This document shows positions 54,227 to 63,253 of a DNA stretch of 64,000 bases, piece after piece. Numbering within the stretch: the first letter of the stretch is position 1; the number at the start of each line of letters is the position of its first letter. The stretch spans positions 1,240,001-1,304,000 of the forward strand of contig NZ_JAICCF010000001.1 in the NCBI RefSeq assembly GCF_019492185.1, in the 5' to 3' direction. Origin of the DNA: Chitinophaga rhizophila. GTDB lineage: Bacteria > Bacteroidota > Bacteroidia > Chitinophagales > Chitinophagaceae. The notes below the pieces were generated by a model. The model was not told where the DNA came from. It was given only the letters and a program-made list of their open reading frames with translations, and made no database searches. A program made the position numbers and the translations under genes.

Positions 54227-57200
54227 ATGACAGGTAATCATCAACACAATAAACTTCCTGCGGGTAGCTACCGTAGTACCTGTTGCTATTGCGGCGTGGG
54301 TTGCGGTATCATTGTAAACAGGGACAGACAGGGCAAAATAAGTGTAGAGGGGGACAAAGATCACCCGGTAAATAAAGGCATGCTTTGTTCTAAAGGCATG
54401 AATCTTCACTATACCGTAATGGATACATCAGACAGGTTATATTACCCTGAAATGCGCTATAACAAGCATTTACCTAGACATCGTGTCTCCTGGGACCAGG
54501 CACTTGACCGAACAGCTGCAGTGTTCAAACAAATGATCGCCCAGTACGGTCCAGACTCTGTTGCTTTCTATGCATCCGGCCAATGCCTCACGGAAGAGTA
54601 TTATGTGGTGAACAAACTGATCAAAGGCTTCATTGGTAGCAACAACATAGACACCAACTCACGTTTGTGTATGAGCAGTGCAGTAGCTGCCTATAAAATG
54701 TCTTTGGGTGAGGATAGTGTTCCAGGCAACTATGATGACATTGAACAAACGGATTGCATATTTGTGGCTGGAGCAAATCCTGCATGGTGCCATCCCATAT
54801 TATGGCGCAGGATTGAAGCTGCAAAAGCGAAGAATCCCGCCCTAAAAATTATTGTCAGCGATCCCCGTGTTACGCAAAGCTGCGCTATTGCTGACGTCCA
54901 TCTACAACTAATGCCTGGTACAGACATCGTACTGCACCATGCAATTGGCAGAATACTTATTGAAACGGGACGTACTGATCAGCACTTCCTCCAAGAGCAT
55001 ACCGAAGGCTTTGCTAAATACCGTGATACTGTCATGCAACGCAGTATATCCAGCGCAGCTGCTATATGTGGTATTGAAGAAGAAAAGATATACTCGGCCG
55101 CAACGATGTTGGGCAATGCCGGCACATTTATGACCATGTGGACGATGGGATTAAATCAAAGCTCAGTAGGTGTCAATAAGAATCTAAGTCTGATTAACCT
55201 TAATCTCATCACCGGTAAAATCGGCAAACCAGGTTGCGGACCATTCTCGCTCACCGGTCAGCCAAATGCAATGGGAGGAAGAGAGGTAGGTGGATTATCA
55301 AATATGCTTCCTGCACACCGTGTACTGGATAATCCTGCGCATCGCAAGGAAGTTGAAAATTTCTGGGGAGGAACTGCCCTTTCTGACAAACCAGGACTGA
55401 CTGCCACTGAGATGTTTGAGGCACTAAATGATGGTAGACTGAAAGCGATCTGGATCATGTGCACTAATCCATTAGTAAGTTTACCAGACGCTCGCATGGC
55501 TGAAGCTGCATTGCAAAAGGCCAAGTTTGTAGTTGTGCAGGAAATATCATCCAGACCAGAAACACTGCGTTATGCAGATGTTGTTTTACCTGCTGCGGCA
55601 TGGACCGAGAAAGAAGGCACTATGACCAATGCAGAGAGGCGTATTACCTATCTGCAAAAGGTAAATGATGCGCCAGGCGAAGCATTGCCGGATGCCGAGA
55701 TAATCTGCCGGTTTGCACGAAAGATGGGGTTCCATGGCTTTGATTTTGAACAGCCAGCAGACATTTACGCTGAGCATACCCAACTCACCGCAGGTACTAA
55801 TATCGATATCACCGGTGTGAACTATAAGATACTCAAAGAAAGACGATCCTTACAATGGCCTTACCCTGTCGGTACAACTGGACCGGGTACTCCCAGGCTA
55901 TTTACTGATCATAAGTTCTATACATCATCCACCAAAGCAATTATACACACATTCTCAGATGATAACCGATCCGTACGGCCTGATCCTGCATTTTCACTAA
56001 TACTTACCACAGGTAGAATACGCGACCAATGGCATACAATGACCAAAACAGGCAAGGTCAGTAAACTAAAGCAACACATTCCAGCGCCATTACTTGAAAT
56101 ACATCCAGAGGACGCAGAACAACGACAAATCAGAGACAGCGATATTGTTGAAGTATCCAGTGCTAATGGTGTCGTGAGGGTAAAGGCGCGACTAACCACC
56201 TCCATTAAAAAGGGTGTAGTTTTTCTTCCCATGCATTGGGGCAGGATATTGGACAATGACCTAAGCAGAGCAAATAACCTGACAAACAGGCTTGTTGATA
56301 AAATATCAAAGCAGCCCGACCTGAAATATACTACGGTGCAAGTACAATCTTATAAGAAAGGTTTACAACGCATTATCATAATTGGAGCCGGTGCTGGCGC
56401 ATGTGGCTTTGTAAAATCGTACCGGGCAATAAATCAAACTGATCCAATTACTGTCTTTAGCAAGGAAGACCTCCCCTTTTACAACAGGGTTATGTTACCT
56501 GACTATATCAGTGGTACCCAGCAGTGGGAACAACTGGTAAAAATGACCGACGATGAAGAGTCGTCGTTTGACATCACCTTACACAGGGGAACCAGTATCG
56601 ATAAAATAGATAGAGAACAAAAAACTGTGACGGACTGTAAGGGTCGTACACATGCCTATGACATATTAATATTGGGTATGGGCAGTCGTGCAGCAACGCT
56701 CAAAGATACTCCTCCGCTGGAAGGGCTCTTTACCATGCGTAATCGTAGGGATGCTGATGCATTCATCCGGCATATTGACCCGGCAGCTGGAAAAGTGATT
56801 ATTGTGGGAGGTGGACTGCTGGGTATTGAATTAGCTGCTTCACTAAGAGAAATGGATATAGAAGTAGGGGTTTTACAACGCACTTCTAAACTGATGGACC
56901 GACAGCTGGATGCCCTCGGCAGCCAGCTGTTATTTGAAGAGCTCACTGATCGCGGCATTGAAATTATGTACAACGATGAAATAGAACGGTTTACGGGCCT
57001 TACTAAAATCGATGGTGTACGCCTCAAAAGCGGCCGCCATGTAAAGTGTCAGGCCGTGGTAATGTCAATCGGTACAGTTCCTAATATAGAATTGGCTAAA
57101 GCAGCGTCTTTAGTGTGCAAACGCGGAGTGATCGTTAATGAGTATCTGCAAACCAGCGACTCATCTATTTATGCTATTGGCGAAATTGCCGAATTTAACA

Positions 57201-57784
57201 GCATTTTATATGGTATTACAGCAGCTGCCGAACAACAGGCTGCGATCGTCGCCCGCCATCTTTCAGGAGATCTGAGTGGTTATTATCAGGGATCATTGTT
57301 TATGAATATATTAAAAATGCATGGTACAGAGCTTTGCTCGTTGGGAATGATTGAGACGCCTGAAGACCCTTCGTATGAGGAAGTTGTCTTCATCGACAAA
57401 TCTAAACGCTATTACAAAAAGTGTGTTATCCACAATGACCGGCTCGTTGGTGCAATATTGATAGGCGACAAGTCGGAGTTCCTTGAATTTAAGGACCTTA
57501 TCGCCAACAAAATTGAATTATCAGAAAAAAGACTGGAACTATTACGGTCCGGAAAGAAAGCAGCACCTGTGCTTGGTAAACTGGTATGCAGTTGTGGCAG
57601 TGTCGGGGAAGGAAATATCTGCGAGAAGATAAAAGAAGGTTTCCAGACTTTAGAAAACCTTTGCCAGGCTTCAGGTGCAGGCCTCGGTTGTGGCAGCTGC
57701 AGACCGGAAATCAAAGCGTTACTAGAAAAAGAAACGCTAATCGAAAGGAAGGAGGAATCAATATTTATCATGCAAGCAGTTTAA
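54227..57784 (+). CDS. nasA: Assimilatory nitrate reductase fused to NAD(P)H dehydrogenase and BFD [2Fe-2S] domain
   Basis: 1185 residues. Residues 1-710 form the NasA/NapA-type molybdenum subunit: [4Fe-4S] ligands Cys19, Cys22, Cys26 and Cys54, and the Mo ligand Cys148 (NSRLCMSS). Residues about 715-1110 are a NirB/NasC-like flavoprotein with FAD-binding IIIIGAGAGACGF and NAD(P)H-binding VIIVGGGLLGIELAASL. Residues about 1118-1175 are a BFD-like [2Fe-2S] domain (CSCG at 1121, then GCGSC). The usual two-protein NasA plus NasC system is thus one chain that could take electrons straight from NAD(P)H. No signal peptide, so cytoplasmic. The start is 2 bases after the narK stop. Confidence 0.92.
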   Translation: MTGNHQHNKLPAGSYRSTCCYCGVGCGIIVNRDRQGKISVEGDKDHPVNKGMLCSKGMNLHYTVMDTSDRLYYPEMRYNKHLPRHRVSWDQALDRTAAVFKQMIAQYGPDSVAFYASGQCLTEEYYVVNKLIKGFIGSNNIDTNSRLCMSSAVAAYKMSLGEDSVPGNYDDIEQTDCIFVAGANPAWCHPILWRRIEAAKAKNPALKIIVSDPRVTQSCAIADVHLQLMPGTDIVLHHAIGRILIETGRTDQHFLQEHTEGFAKYRDTVMQRSISSAAAICGIEEEKIYSAATMLGNAGTFMTMWTMGLNQSSVGVNKNLSLINLNLITGKIGKPGCGPFSLTGQPNAMGGREVGGLSNMLPAHRVLDNPAHRKEVENFWGGTALSDKPGLTATEMFEALNDGRLKAIWIMCTNPLVSLPDARMAEAALQKAKFVVVQEISSRPETLRYADVVLPAAAWTEKEGTMTNAERRITYLQKVNDAPGEALPDAEIICRFARKMGFHGFDFEQPADIYAEHTQLTAGTNIDITGVNYKILKERRSLQWPYPVGTTGPGTPRLFTDHKFYTSSTKAIIHTFSDDNRSVRPDPAFSLILTTGRIRDQWHTMTKTGKVSKLKQHIPAPLLEIHPEDAEQRQIRDSDIVEVSSANGVVRVKARLTTSIKKGVVFLPMHWGRILDNDLSRANNLTNRLVDKISKQPDLKYTTVQVQSYKKGLQRIIIIGAGAGACGFVKSYRAINQTDPITVFSKEDLPFYNRVMLPDYISGTQQWEQLVKMTDDEESSFDITLHRGTSIDKIDREQKTVTDCKGRTHAYDILILGMGSRAATLKDTPPLEGLFTMRNRRDADAFIRHIDPAAGKVIIVGGGLLGIELAASLREMDIEVGVLQRTSKLMDRQLDALGSQLLFEELTDRGIEIMYNDEIERFTGLTKIDGVRLKSGRHVKCQAVVMSIGTVPNIELAKAASLVCKRGVIVNEYLQTSDSSIYAIGEIAEFNSILYGITAAAEQQAAIVARHLSGDLSGYYQGSLFMNILKMHGTELCSLGMIETPEDPSYEEVVFIDKSKRYYKKCVIHNDRLVGAILIGDKSEFLEFKDLIANKIELSEKRLELLRSGKKAAPVLGKLVCSCGSVGEGNICEKIKEGFQTLENLCQASGAGLGCGSCRPEIKALLEKETLIERKEESIFIMQAV

Positions 57785-57786
57785 TC

Positions 57787-59268
57787 ATGAGCAGATATAC
57801 ACAGACTGTCAGTATTAATTTTACAGGAGGTATTATCTCACCCGGCCATTTGCTGACTATACTTGATATTACAGTAGCAGCACGGGTAAGTAAAGTTCAG
57901 TTTGGACTTCGGCAGCAATTGCTCATTGAGGTACCTGGCAAATACTATGATCAGTTTGAAGCAGCCTGTAGACGTGAACAAATCCCCTTTTACGCACACG
58001 GCATTGCACCAAACATCACCAGCTCCTACCCTGCGGCTGGTATATTTATTAATGACGGTTGGCTGACAGAAGGTATTTATAAAGACATCTTCGCCTTATT
58101 TGATTACATCCCTGGAATGAAAGTTAATATCTGCGACAACAGACAGACATTCACCCCCTTCTTTTCAGGACATATTAACTGGATAGCAGCAGGCCCTGCA
58201 CACTACTGGTATTTATTCATACGATTTCCCAAAAGTAGCCGCCTGTTTGCATGGCCGGATCTTATCTATACAAATCATATTGCACAAGTCAGCCAATGTG
58301 TAGAAGCCTTATTAGCCGCAACGCCCGACATCGATAATGAAAGGCTTTATGCAGCAGTAATAGCGCAACTGGAATACACCAGCAAGCCCGTAACAACAGA
58401 ACTGGAGCTTCCTATGTTCCATCTCCCTTATTATGAAGGATTTAACCGGCATGAGAATCACTATTGGCTTGGTATCTATAGACGTGATCAGGAATTTTCT
58501 GTGGCCTTCCTGCGTAATCTCTGTAATATTTGCCTGGAAACAAAAACCGGACAGATATATGCAACTTCCTGGAAGTCGCTGATCATTAAGAACATCGCGC
58601 CTGAACACAGGCGTTTGTGGGACTATGTACTGGGTAAATATGGGATAAACGTTCGTCATGCAGCAAATGAACTGAACTGGTATGTGGAAGATAACAGTGA
58701 GGATGCATTGATTATCAAGCGACATATTATCAGACACTTTGATAATGCGGATGTTAGAACCTATGGGCTATGTTTCAGTATCCGCATCAATCCTGGTAAT
58801 AATTGCTTTGGTTCTATTATTATAAGCAAACAGGAGGACAAGTTCAAGAGCAGGCTAAAAGGACATCATCGTTACGATATTAGCTATACCCAGGATTTCA
58901 ACCCCAATTCCGGTACACTGCTAGTCTACCGGGCAGGTGTCGCAAAAGAGCACCTTGGCCCATACATTACCTCCCTATGCAGGGAATTTTACGAGAATAG
59001 CGCCTTAACCGATCCACTAATAACCTATGTTGCTGGCCAGCAAACTGTTACTGCAGCCAAGCCTGTTGAGAAAATTGTACATCAATGTGTGCGGTGTCTT
59101 ACGATTTACGACGAAACTGTTGGGGATCCAGATCAGGCAATTGCGCCAGGGACAACATTCGAGCAGCTCCCTGACACCTATCTTTGCTCATTATGCGATG
59201 CACCGCTCTACAATTTCGCTATGGTTCCTGCAACATCACTGGGATGGCTGGGCGGCGGGCAGGATTAA
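57787..59268 (+). CDS. Siroheme-less nitrite/sulfite-reductase-like protein with C-terminal rubredoxin
   Basis: 493 residues from ATG 57787, 2 bases after the nasA stop. Two segments look like nitrite/sulfite reductase half-domains: GGIISPGHLLTILDITVA...VSKVQFGLRQQLLI (about 14-60) and SVAFLRNLCNICLE...IYATSWKSLIIKNI (about 238-275). The siroheme cysteine pairs are missing. Residues about 431-480 are a complete rubredoxin with Cys434, Cys437, Cys467 and Cys470 and the usual YDETVGDPDQAIAPGT loop. Last gene of the nitrate operon. An electron-carrier or assembly role for nitrate or nitrite reduction is likely but not shown. Confidence 0.75.
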   Translation: MSRYTQTVSINFTGGIISPGHLLTILDITVAARVSKVQFGLRQQLLIEVPGKYYDQFEAACRREQIPFYAHGIAPNITSSYPAAGIFINDGWLTEGIYKDIFALFDYIPGMKVNICDNRQTFTPFFSGHINWIAAGPAHYWYLFIRFPKSSRLFAWPDLIYTNHIAQVSQCVEALLAATPDIDNERLYAAVIAQLEYTSKPVTTELELPMFHLPYYEGFNRHENHYWLGIYRRDQEFSVAFLRNLCNICLETKTGQIYATSWKSLIIKNIAPEHRRLWDYVLGKYGINVRHAANELNWYVEDNSEDALIIKRHIIRHFDNADVRTYGLCFSIRINPGNNCFGSIIISKQEDKFKSRLKGHHRYDISYTQDFNPNSGTLLVYRAGVAKEHLGPYITSLCREFYENSALTDPLITYVAGQQTVTAAKPVEKIVHQCVRCLTIYDETVGDPDQAIAPGTTFEQLPDTYLCSLCDAPLYNFAMVPATSLGWLGGGQD

Positions 59269-59391
59269 CATTATATTTGCATTTTTCGCATATGCACTAC
59301 AGCAGGTAATTACAGTGAAAATTGAGGAGATATTATCATAAAAAGACGTTATGCAACTACTAAAACCTTACACAACTTATCTTTTTAGTAT

Positions 59392-59399
59392 TATTTTTG
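59392..59399 (+). promoter_or_regulatory. Candidate -7 element TATTTTTG for mqo
   Basis: Exact TAnnTTTG match, 28 bases before the ATG at 59428. Confidence 0.5.
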
Positions 59400-59427
59400 C
59401 GGTGCAAATCGCGTAAATAAAGTTAAT

Positions 59428-60915
59428 ATGTCTCCTAAATCGGCGCCCGACATCGTTTTAATCGGTGCAGGCATAATGAGTGCAACGCTTGGCGTACTGT
59501 TGAAAGAATTACAGCCCGAACTGACCATTGAGATATTCGAAAGATTGGATATCATAGCAGGAGAAAGTTCAGACGCATGGAATAATGCAGGAACAGGGCA
59601 TTCCGCCTTCTGCGAACTGAATTATACGCCCGAAAAGGCGGATGGTTCCATCGAAATAGGTAAAGCAATCAAGATTGCTGAATCTTTTGAGGTGTCTAAG
59701 CAATTCTGGTCCTTTCTGGTACAACAAGGTTGTGTGAAATCGCCGGAGACATTTATACAAAGCGTCCCACACATGAGCTTTGTATGGGGAGAAAAGAACG
59801 TAGCCTACCTAAAAAAACGCCAGCAATTGCTGGAAAGCAATAACTTGTTCAAAGGTATGGAGTACACCGAAGATAAGGCCGTGCTCCAACAATGGATCCC
59901 ACTTGTAATGGAGGGACGCGATTCTGCTGATAAAGTGGCTGCTACCCGTATGGATGCAGGTACCGATATCAATTTCGGAGCATTGACCCGCGCACTTATC
60001 TCCTATTTGCAACAACAGGATGGCGTTCATGTACACTTAAAACATGAAGTACGTGATATCGAGAAAGAAGATGATGGAAGCTGGTATCTGAAAGTGAAGA
60101 ATTTGGAGACAGGCAAGAAAAGAAAGTTACATACCAAATTTGTATTCATAGGTGCTGGTGGTGGCTCCCTCCCATTGCTTGAAAAATCAGGCATTCCGGA
60201 AGGTAAAGGCTTTGGTGGTTTCCCTGTAAGCGGCCAATGGTTAATTTGTAAGAACCAGGCTATTGTTGAACGACACGCGGCTAAAGTATATGGCAAGGCT
60301 TCTGTAGGCGCGCCTCCCATGTCCGTACCTCACCTAGATACCCGTATGATTGATGGTAAGAAAGCCTTGTTGTTCGGTCCTTATGCGGGTTTTTCTACCA
60401 AATTCCTGAAGAACGGCTCATGGCTAGACCTGCCAAGATCAATCAAGTTCAATAATATCCGCCCAATGCTGGCTGCCGGTATGGATAACCTGCCGCTCAC
60501 AAAGTACCTGATCGATCAGGTACGCCAATCTCCGGAAGAAAGATTAGAAGCATTGCGCGATTTCCTTCCTGAAGCCAAATTAGAAGACTGGGAACTGGAG
60601 GTAGCAGGACAACGTGTTCAGGTAATTAAGAAAGATCCTGAACATGGGGGTATACTTGAATTTGGAACCGAGGTGGTAAGCGCTGCCGATGGCTCTATTG
60701 CTGCGTTACTCGGCGCTTCTCCAGGCGCATCTACTGCCGTATCTATTATGCTGGAACTGCTTGAACGCTGCTTCCCTCAGCAACTCGCTACGCATGAATG
60801 GAAAAACAAGCTAAGTGAAATGATCCCTTCATACGGTCAAAAACTTGCGGAAAATCCAACGCTGCTCGAACAGGTGAGAGACTGGTCTAATGCGGTACTG
60901 GAATTGAAAAAATAA
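59428..60915 (+). CDS. mqo: Malate:quinone oxidoreductase
   Basis: 495 residues. FAD-binding [20 protein letters not shown] at the N-terminus, then the family marks [20 protein letters not shown] and [18 protein letters not shown], and [17 protein letters not shown] near the C-terminus. It oxidises malate to oxaloacetate and gives electrons to menaquinone at the inner membrane, serving in the TCA cycle. Length is typical. Single gene with its own promoter element and terminator. Confidence 0.95.
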   Translation: MSPKSAPDIVLIGAGIMSATLGVLLKELQPELTIEIFERLDIIAGESSDAWNNAGTGHSAFCELNYTPEKADGSIEIGKAIKIAESFEVSKQFWSFLVQQGCVKSPETFIQSVPHMSFVWGEKNVAYLKKRQQLLESNNLFKGMEYTEDKAVLQQWIPLVMEGRDSADKVAATRMDAGTDINFGALTRALISYLQQQDGVHVHLKHEVRDIEKEDDGSWYLKVKNLETGKKRKLHTKFVFIGAGGGSLPLLEKSGIPEGKGFGGFPVSGQWLICKNQAIVERHAAKVYGKASVGAPPMSVPHLDTRMIDGKKALLFGPYAGFSTKFLKNGSWLDLPRSIKFNNIRPMLAAGMDNLPLTKYLIDQVRQSPEERLEALRDFLPEAKLEDWELEVAGQRVQVIKKDPEHGGILEFGTEVVSAADGSIAALLGASPGASTAVSIMLELLERCFPQQLATHEWKNKLSEMIPSYGQKLAENPTLLEQVRDWSNAVLELKK

Positions 60916-60947
60916 TTACAACATTATATACTGGTAATAAAAAAAAT

Positions 60948-60976
60948 AGGGGATATGGAAATATCCCCTTTTGTTT
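60948..60976 (+). terminator. Terminator of mqo
   Basis: Perfect 9-bp stem (60948-60956 with 60961-60969), loop GGAA, followed by TTTGTTTT. Confidence 0.85.
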
Positions 60977-61023
60977 TAACCTTATCTTATTGTTTCTAAG
61001 AGACATGTTTTGGCCTGCATTTC

Positions 61024-61710
61024 TTACGTCCTGCAGGGTATTTTCACCAGCACTTCCACATTCTTCTCCGGCTCAGTCACTATTTCAAACGTACCTTCAT
61101 GTAAGGCCGTCAAATAGGACATCATTTGACATATAGGCTGGTGTATTATGGCTGTATCCCCCTTCTCCGATGATCTGAAAGGAGAGGAAAAGATATAGTT
61201 AGCGTAAAAAGATCCTTTGATCTGAAAATATCCAGGTTCAAAACTAAACACCATCTTTGGGAGCTGATGTGTTGTTGAATGCCTGTTCATCCAAAAAAAA
61301 AGGTTCAGAATCAATTGCCGCATTACTGACTCGTCAATGCTGGCTTCTACTGGCGCTTTATGCTGTTGCAATTCAACTGCAGATGACAACAGATTATTAT
61401 ATGGTTCTTCTCTTACCAGCTGGCCTAAAAAGAATAACAGATTGGTCATTTTTCGCTTCAGCTGAAAAGTCTTCCCAAGCATATGCTGTATAATCCTGAT
61501 GTTCTGCAACTGAAAATCCAGCTCTATTACTTGTGATTTTATCGACTCTGCTTGACGGGTAATCTTACTTCCCATAGCCTTCCCGTCATATAATACTATC
61601 AATTCAACGCTTGAAAGAATGCTTGCTACAATAGACTTCAATTCGTGAAAGATATCTTCAATCAACCGGTTGTCATCAAGGAAATTGTGTGCTGACACAG
61701 AACTTTTCAT
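61024..61710 (-). CDS. Degenerate histidine-kinase-like protein
   Basis: 228 residues from the ATG at 61710; a GTG at 61782 would add 24 unlike residues. The segment IFHELKSIVASILSSVELIVL resembles a HisKA helix with the His near residue 22. The C-terminal part (MRQLILNLFFWMNRH, then FQIKGSFYANYIFSSPFRSSEKGDTAIIHQPICQMMSYLTALHEGTFEIVTE) follows the order of a HATPase domain, but the G boxes are not recognisable. It has no membrane helix and no partner regulator nearby. It may be an inactive kinase-like adaptor. Weak family call. Confidence 0.5.
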   Translation of the reverse strand: MKSSVSAHNFLDDNRLIEDIFHELKSIVASILSSVELIVLYDGKAMGSKITRQAESIKSQVIELDFQLQNIRIIQHMLGKTFQLKRKMTNLLFFLGQLVREEPYNNLLSSAVELQQHKAPVEASIDESVMRQLILNLFFWMNRHSTTHQLPKMVFSFEPGYFQIKGSFYANYIFSSPFRSSEKGDTAIIHQPICQMMSYLTALHEGTFEIVTEPEKNVEVLVKIPCRT

Positions 61711-61845
61711 GTAAAGTTGTTTACAGGCATCCCTGGTTGACTCCGGCGTATCCTGACTACTACCGGAGTGTAAAAATAACACTTAACGCGATTTCTTTTC
61801 CATTAACATTCTTACTAATACGAGTAAAATATGCTATAGGAAATG

Positions 61846-63231
61846 TTAAAAAGCGTTTTTATCGCCCTTGATGGTATTGAATACTGTTAAGAAGATGATA
61901 CGAATATCCAGCCATACAGACCAGTTTTCCATATACCAGATATCATGCTCAATACGTTTGCGCAAATGCAGCTCATCCGTAATTTCACCACGGTATCCAT
62001 TTACTTGTGCCCATCCTGTAATACCCGGCTTCAGGAAGTGACGGATCATATACTTTTGAATGATAGCAGAATACTCTTCTGTATGCTTAAGCATGTGCGG
62101 ACGTGGCCCTACGATCGACATGTCACCGAGGAATACATTCAGGAACTGCGGCATCTCATCAAGATTCGTCTTACGAAGTATACGCCCGATCCTTGTAAAA
62201 CGACGGTCGTTTCTCGTTGCCTGTTTTGAGTTTGCTTCGTTATTCACATACATACTTCTGAATTTCAGACAACGGAACGTTTGATTATTACGTCCTGTAC
62301 GATGTTGTACAAAGAATATCGGACCTCTTGATTCCAGCATCACTAATAGTGACAACAGTGGAATAAGCCAGCTTAATATAAATAACATCACCGCGCCGCT
62401 GAACATAATATCAAAAATACGCTTCCTCAATCTGTTTGCTACATCATCCAATGGCTCTGCCCGCAGCGAAATAATCGGAATGTTATCCAGATAGTCTACA
62501 TAGATCTGACGGTTCACAAACATCCTGAAGTCCGGTACAAAGCGGAACCTTATAAAATGACGTTCGGCTTCATGCGCCAACGTATAAAGATAGGGGAACT
62601 GCTCGGGAGACAATGTCGAATAGATCTCTTTAATACCATTTGATTGCGCGTAAGGAATACAGTCTCGTAAATTTCCAATTACGGGGTGGACAGATAACTC
62701 ATGCACGTTCTTATAGTCCTCAAAGTAACCCTCGAAACGCAGATTACTTTTGCGGCCCATCAGGTTATCCACTAATTGCTTAGAAAGGTCATTGTAACCA
62801 ACTATCACCACCTTACGCTCGATCTCTTTACGATGGATGATATAATTGGTTAGCATGTAAAAGAAAAGCCTGTCCAGTAATACCAGCAGAATAAACAGCG
62901 TGCAATAGGACAGAATAAATATTCTGTTGAACGCTTCTTTGGTAAGGAAAACAAATACCAGCATCAGTAACAGGTACAGCATGATGCTCTGTAATAACTT
63001 CTTGGTGATACGTTCCACAGACATTTGTTGACTCATGAAATAAATACCAGTGGTATACAGTGCCACGATCCAGGAAATATTGGTCGCCAGCAGGAATGTA
63101 TCCTTGCTAACACTTACAGGTATGCCATACTGTTGCATCCAGTACAGTGTAAAGAAAAAGAAGGCATTGAGGCATATGAAATCCAGCACAAGTATCTGGA
63201 TGCTACATATTTTGAGATAACGGTCTAACAT
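61846..63231 (-). CDS. Undecaprenyl-phosphate glycosylphosphotransferase (WcaJ-like)
   Basis: 461 residues. Four or five N-terminal transmembrane helices, a central Rossmann-like soluble region (KVVIVGYNDLSKQLVDNL), another membrane segment, and the C-terminal bacterial sugar transferase domain (about 265-461): KRIFDIMFSGAVML, FVQHRTGRNNQTFRCLKFRSM, NLDEMPQFLNVFLGDMSIVGPRP and GITGWAQVNGYRG. It moves a sugar-1-phosphate to undecaprenyl phosphate and starts exopolysaccharide repeat-unit synthesis. It lies 22 bases after the glycosyltransferase gene, so both belong to one cluster that continues beyond the window. Confidence 0.9.
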   Translation of the reverse strand: MLDRYLKICSIQILVLDFICLNAFFFFTLYWMQQYGIPVSVSKDTFLLATNISWIVALYTTGIYFMSQQMSVERITKKLLQSIMLYLLLMLVFVFLTKEAFNRIFILSYCTLFILLVLLDRLFFYMLTNYIIHRKEIERKVVIVGYNDLSKQLVDNLMGRKSNLRFEGYFEDYKNVHELSVHPVIGNLRDCIPYAQSNGIKEIYSTLSPEQFPYLYTLAHEAERHFIRFRFVPDFRMFVNRQIYVDYLDNIPIISLRAEPLDDVANRLRKRIFDIMFSGAVMLFILSWLIPLLSLLVMLESRGPIFFVQHRTGRNNQTFRCLKFRSMYVNNEANSKQATRNDRRFTRIGRILRKTNLDEMPQFLNVFLGDMSIVGPRPHMLKHTEEYSAIIQKYMIRHFLKPGITGWAQVNGYRGEITDELHLRKRIEHDIWYMENWSVWLDIRIIFLTVFNTIKGDKNAF

Positions 63232-63253
63232 AATAAAGTACGGTTCAGTAGTG

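Noticed and set aside
57586..57786. N-terminal extension of the rubredoxin-tailed protein
   Set aside because: It overlaps the end of nasA in another frame and is basic and low in complexity; the ATG at 57787, 2 bases after the nasA stop, fits the operon spacing.
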